From: Rhodococcus sp. KBS0724
GTDB lineage: Bacteria; Actinomycetota; Actinomycetes; Mycobacteriales; Mycobacteriaceae
Reading direction: 5' to 3'
DNA length: 64,000 bases
NCBI RefSeq assembly: GCF_005938745.2
Contig: NZ_VCBX02000001.1
Span: 5,036,501 to 5,100,500, forward strand
In this document: piece after piece, positions 61,047 to 64,000 of the stretch
Layout: the number at the start of each line of letters is the position of its first letter
Numbering within the stretch: the first letter of the stretch is position 1
Translations under genes and position numbers: made by a program
Notes under the pieces: model-generated
Database searches by the model: none
What the model was told of the DNA's origin: nothing
Seen by the model: only the letters and a program-made list of their open reading frames with translations

Positions 61047-63193
61047 CCATTCCGCAAGGTCCCGGTTTCGGTCCGGGCAGTCGCCAGTACTTCGACGACG
61101 CTCCTACCGTCGTCTTTGCCAAGATCCCCGCGGAGCCGGACACAGCGCAGCCTGCCGAAGCTGCGCCCCAGTACGGTCCAGCTCAGGCCGGACCATCACA
61201 GGCCGGACCACCACCTGCCGGACCACCACCCGCCGAACCGCCACCCGGCGACGAGCCCAAGGCAGACGCCCCGGCACCCAAGCCTGCATCCACCACACCG
61301 ACAACCAAACCGAAGCAGTTCAAAGCCACGATGAAACGGCTGCTCGGTCTGCTGAAGCCGCACAAGGTCGCGGTGTTCGTCGTAGTGCTCTCGACGATCG
61401 GCAGTATCTCGCTGTCCGTCGCGGTCCCGAAAATCCTGGGCCACGTCACCGACCTCATCTTCGCCGGGTTCATCGGCAAGAGCCTGCCGGCCGGCATCAG
61501 TCGTGACGAGGCCGCCGAAGCGATTCGCGCATCCGGTAATTCGACGTTCGCGGATCTGGTTCAGAACTCGGCCGACGTCGTCCCCGGTGTCGGACTGAAC
61601 TTCGACGCCATCGGCAAGGTCATCGTCATCGCCATCGGCGTGTACCTGATGGCGTCGCTGCTCGCCTGGGTGGAAGCGTTCCTGCTCAACATCATCGTGC
61701 AGAAGACGATCTACAAGTTGCGTGCGGAGGTCGAAGCAAAGATTCACCGACTGCCGTTGCCGTACTTCGACAAGACGCCTCGCGGTGAAGTTCTCAGCCG
61801 CGTCACCAACGACATCGACAATGTCTCGTCGACCCTGTCCCAAACTCTGACGTCGCTGCTGACCGCGGTGCTGACAGTCATCGGTGTCCTCACCATGATG
61901 TTCGTCATCTCGCCGATGCTCTCACTCATCGCGCTCATCGCCGTTCCCGTATCGGTCGTGTTGGTGGCCCGTGTCGCCAAGCGCGCGCAGGTCCTGTTCA
62001 AAGCGCAGTGGGAAGAGACCGGCAAGATCAACGCACAGATCGAAGAGACCTACAGCGGTCGCGATCTGGTGCGCGTCTACGGCCATCAGACCGAAGCCGA
62101 GCGCGAATTCGCGGTACAGAACAAGAAACTTCTCGACGCGTCGTTCGGCGCCCAGTTCCTGTCCAGCCTGATCATGCCCGTCATGAACTTCGTCGGAAAC
62201 ATCACCTACGTGCTGCTCGCGGTGGTGGGCGCCCTGAAGGTGGCCAGCGGCAATATGTCGCTCGGCGACGTCCAGGCGTTCATCGTCTACTCCCGCCAGT
62301 TCAGCTCACCGCTCACCCAGATCGCCTCGATGTCGTCGAGCCTGCAGTCGGGCGCCGCGTCGGCGGAACGCGTCTTCGAACTGCTCGACGAAACCGAGCA
62401 GACTCCGGACATCGCGAACCCCGTCCTACCCGAGCAAGCCGGCCGCCATCGCACCGTCGGCACGGTCGTGTTCGAGAACGTCTCGTTCCGGTACGACAAG
62501 GACGTCCCGCTCATCGAGAACGTCAACCTCACTGCCGAATCCGGACAGACCGTTGCCATCGTCGGCCCGACCGGCGCAGGCAAGACAACGCTGGTGAACC
62601 TCATCATGAGGTTCTACGAAGTCGACTCCGGCCGGATCACGATCGACGACGTCGACATCGCACACATGCGGCGCGCCGACCTCCGCGCGCACGTCGGCAT
62701 GGTTCTGCAGGACACGTGGTTGTTCGGCGGCACCATCCGCGAGAACATCGCCTACGGGCGGACCGGCGCCAGCGAGGCCGAGATCCAAGCGGCAGCCCGC
62801 GCCTCGTTCGCTGACCGCTTCATCCACACCCTGCCCGACGGCTACGACACCGTACTCGACGAGGAAGCGTCCAATATCAGTTCAGGCGAGAAGCAGCTCA
62901 TCACGATCGCCCGAGCCTTCCTGTCCGAGCCGTCGCTGCTGATTCTCGACGAAGCGACCAGCTCGGTCGACACTCGCACGGAACAGCTTGTCCAACACGC
63001 CATGTCGGCACTGCGAGTCGGCCGCACGAGCTTCATCATCGCGCACCGACTGTCCACGATCCGCAATGCGGATCTGATCGTGGTCATGGAGGCAGGTCAG
63101 ATCGTCGAGCAAGGCACACACGATCAGCTCATCGCCCATGGTGGTGCGTACTTCCGTCTCTACAATGCCCAGTTCGAGGGCGCCGCCGTCTAG
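61043..63193 (+). CDS. ABC exporter half-transporter with Pro-rich N-terminal extension
   Basis: A 716-aa partner subunit. Residues 1-95 are a disordered cytoplasmic extension with Pro/Gly/Ala repeats (AGPPPAGPPPAEPPP, about 50-66). The membrane domain follows (about 105-440), then an ATPase with Walker A GPTGAGKTT, Walker B LLILDEATSSVD and H-loop IIAHRLSTI intact. Its signature is altered (ISSGEKQL in place of LSGGQ). Together with the first subunit this gives one consensus and one degenerate ATP site, as in TM287/288 and BmrCD. Confidence 0.93.
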   Translation: MTIPQGPGFGPGSRQYFDDAPTVVFAKIPAEPDTAQPAEAAPQYGPAQAGPSQAGPPPAGPPPAEPPPGDEPKADAPAPKPASTTPTTKPKQFKATMKRLLGLLKPHKVAVFVVVLSTIGSISLSVAVPKILGHVTDLIFAGFIGKSLPAGISRDEAAEAIRASGNSTFADLVQNSADVVPGVGLNFDAIGKVIVIAIGVYLMASLLAWVEAFLLNIIVQKTIYKLRAEVEAKIHRLPLPYFDKTPRGEVLSRVTNDIDNVSSTLSQTLTSLLTAVLTVIGVLTMMFVISPMLSLIALIAVPVSVVLVARVAKRAQVLFKAQWEETGKINAQIEETYSGRDLVRVYGHQTEAEREFAVQNKKLLDASFGAQFLSSLIMPVMNFVGNITYVLLAVVGALKVASGNMSLGDVQAFIVYSRQFSSPLTQIASMSSSLQSGAASAERVFELLDETEQTPDIANPVLPEQAGRHRTVGTVVFENVSFRYDKDVPLIENVNLTAESGQTVAIVGPTGAGKTTLVNLIMRFYEVDSGRITIDDVDIAHMRRADLRAHVGMVLQDTWLFGGTIRENIAYGRTGASEAEIQAAARASFADRFIHTLPDGYDTVLDEEASNISSGEKQLITIARAFLSEPSLLILDEATSSVDTRTEQLVQHAMSALRVGRTSFIIAHRLSTIRNADLIVVMEAGQIVEQGTHDQLIAHGGAYFRLYNAQFEGAAV

Positions 63194-63300
63194 TGATCGA
63201 CGACTCCCCCAGTAGACAGAGTGCCCCGAAGCACACCTGATGGATCCGACAGGTTACCGTCGGGTCAGAAGTGTTGTCGCCGTCTGAATTGGGAGTGCGT

Positions 63301-64000
63301 GTGTCTGCAGAAACTGTGGAAAAGAAGGGCCCGCTCGCGGGCATTCGGATCGTGGAATTCGCTGGATTGGGACCGGCGCCGCACGCGGCGACTCTGCTCG
63401 CCGACATGGGCGCCGACATCGTCATCGTGCAGCGCGCAGGCCAGATCCCACAGGACGCCAACGCCTCCGACCAGATCAAGCGTGGCCGTCGCGTCGTCGA
63501 AGCCAACCTGAAGGATCCGGCCGACGTCGCCAAGGTGCTCGATCTACTCGAGCGCTCCGACGTCCTCATCGAAGGCTTCCGCCCCGGCGTCATGGAACGC
63601 ATGGGACTCGGACCCGACGTGGTCTCGGAGCGTAATCCTCGGCTCGTCTACGCCCGCATGACGGGTTGGGGCCAGGAAGGTCCCCTCGCCAACGCAGCCG
63701 GACACGACATCAACTACATCTCCCTCACCGGCGTTCTCAACGCCATCGGCCGCAAGGGTGAGCGTCCCATCCCGCCGCTCAACATGGTCGGCGACTTCGG
63801 TGGCGGTTCCATGTTCCTGATCTTCGGCATCCTCTCCGCCCTGGTCGAGCGTTCGGTCTCCGGCAAGGGGCAGGTAGTCGACGCTGCCATGGTCGACGGC
63901 ACCCTCGCCCTGTCCCACATGATGTGGGCCTTCCGCGGCCGCGGCGTGTGGTCCGACGAGCGTGGCGTCAACCTCCTCGACACCGGCGCCCCGTTCTACG
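63301..64000 (+). CDS. CaiB/BaiF CoA transferase family (alpha-methylacyl-CoA racemase-like), partial
   Basis: The first 233 residues of a CoA transferase family III protein, cut by the right edge of the window. [31 protein letters not shown] is the family opening; [12 protein letters not shown] supplies the His and [11 protein letters not shown] the Asp that act as acid/base in alpha-methylacyl-CoA racemase. The similarity to that racemase (branched-chain and sterol side-chain degradation) is stronger than to CoA transferases because of the His/Asp pair. The GTG at 63301 has GGGAG 5 nt upstream. Confidence 0.9.
   Translation, partial: MSAETVEKKGPLAGIRIVEFAGLGPAPHAATLLADMGADIVIVQRAGQIPQDANASDQIKRGRRVVEANLKDPADVAKVLDLLERSDVLIEGFRPGVMERMGLGPDVVSERNPRLVYARMTGWGQEGPLANAAGHDINYISLTGVLNAIGRKGERPIPPLNMVGDFGGGSMFLIFGILSALVERSVSGKGQVVDAAMVDGTLALSHMMWAFRGRGVWSDERGVNLLDTGAPFY

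Overview
The window looks like chromosome of a mycolic-acid-containing actinobacterium, most likely Rhodococcus (R. erythropolis/qingshengii type). The reasons are the high GC content, a coenzyme-F420 glucose-6-phosphate dehydrogenase, PknG with its GlnX/GlnH partners, an antigen-85-like mycolyltransferase, and a gene order that largely follows the Mycobacterium tuberculosis Rv0389-Rv0433 neighbourhood. The species call is inferred from recall of gene content and order; no search was run.

Region 1 (0-26 kb) is conserved core. It holds a YbdK-type carboxylate-amine ligase, sodC, a LytR_C protein, a DUF3263 protein, def, a GNAT protein, xthA, thiCD behind a TPP riboswitch, an adenylate-cyclase-like protein, an LpqL-like M28 peptidase and an ABC-2 transporter. 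Next come thiO-thiS-thiG behind a second TPP riboswitch with thiE divergent, a MutT3-like NUDIX protein, glnX-glnH-pknG (amino-acid sensing to kinase), pta-ackA and fgd. A 43-residue peptide gene with its own terminator sits at 16.2 kb.

Region 2 (26-50 kb) is accessory. It starts with a three-gene unit (nonapeptide-repeat protein, RDD protein, DUF202 protein) and a mycolyltransferase. Two minus-strand operons follow, each preceded by a SAM-riboswitch-like leader. The distal one encodes a peptide/nickel-type ABC importer plus three flavin-dependent monooxygenases and a DUF1684 protein. The other encodes a polar-amino-acid ABC importer, a sarcosine/N-methyltryptophan-oxidase-like flavoprotein and a GNAT protein. 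Together they look like S-adenosylmethionine-repressed scavenging of organosulfur compounds or methionine derivatives. A TauE/SafE exporter and a HAD phosphatase come next.

The most unusual locus is 45.9-50.5 kb. Six co-directional genes, mostly with 4-bp overlaps, encode four secreted TasA/CalY-like proteins with SipW-type signal peptides and two SipW-type (Ser/His) signal peptidases. One of the peptidases is fused to its own apparent substrate-like module, an FN3-like domain, a Thr-rich stalk and a C-terminal domain. This resembles a self-contained system for making surface fibres or matrix.

Region 3 (50.5-64 kb) returns to core: metZ, rhodanese, a membrane-anchored hypothetical protein, a ferredoxin-NADP reductase, an amidohydrolase, DUF456, purT and a MASE1-GGDEF protein. 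It then has a second tiny peptide gene (41 aa) with a strong promoter and a terminator, an intergenic region with two perfect CRP/GlxR-type palindromes, an asymmetric heterodimeric ABC exporter, and the start of a CaiB/BaiF-type CoA transferase/racemase cut by the right edge. I saw no rRNA, tRNA, CRISPR array, insertion sequence or prophage.
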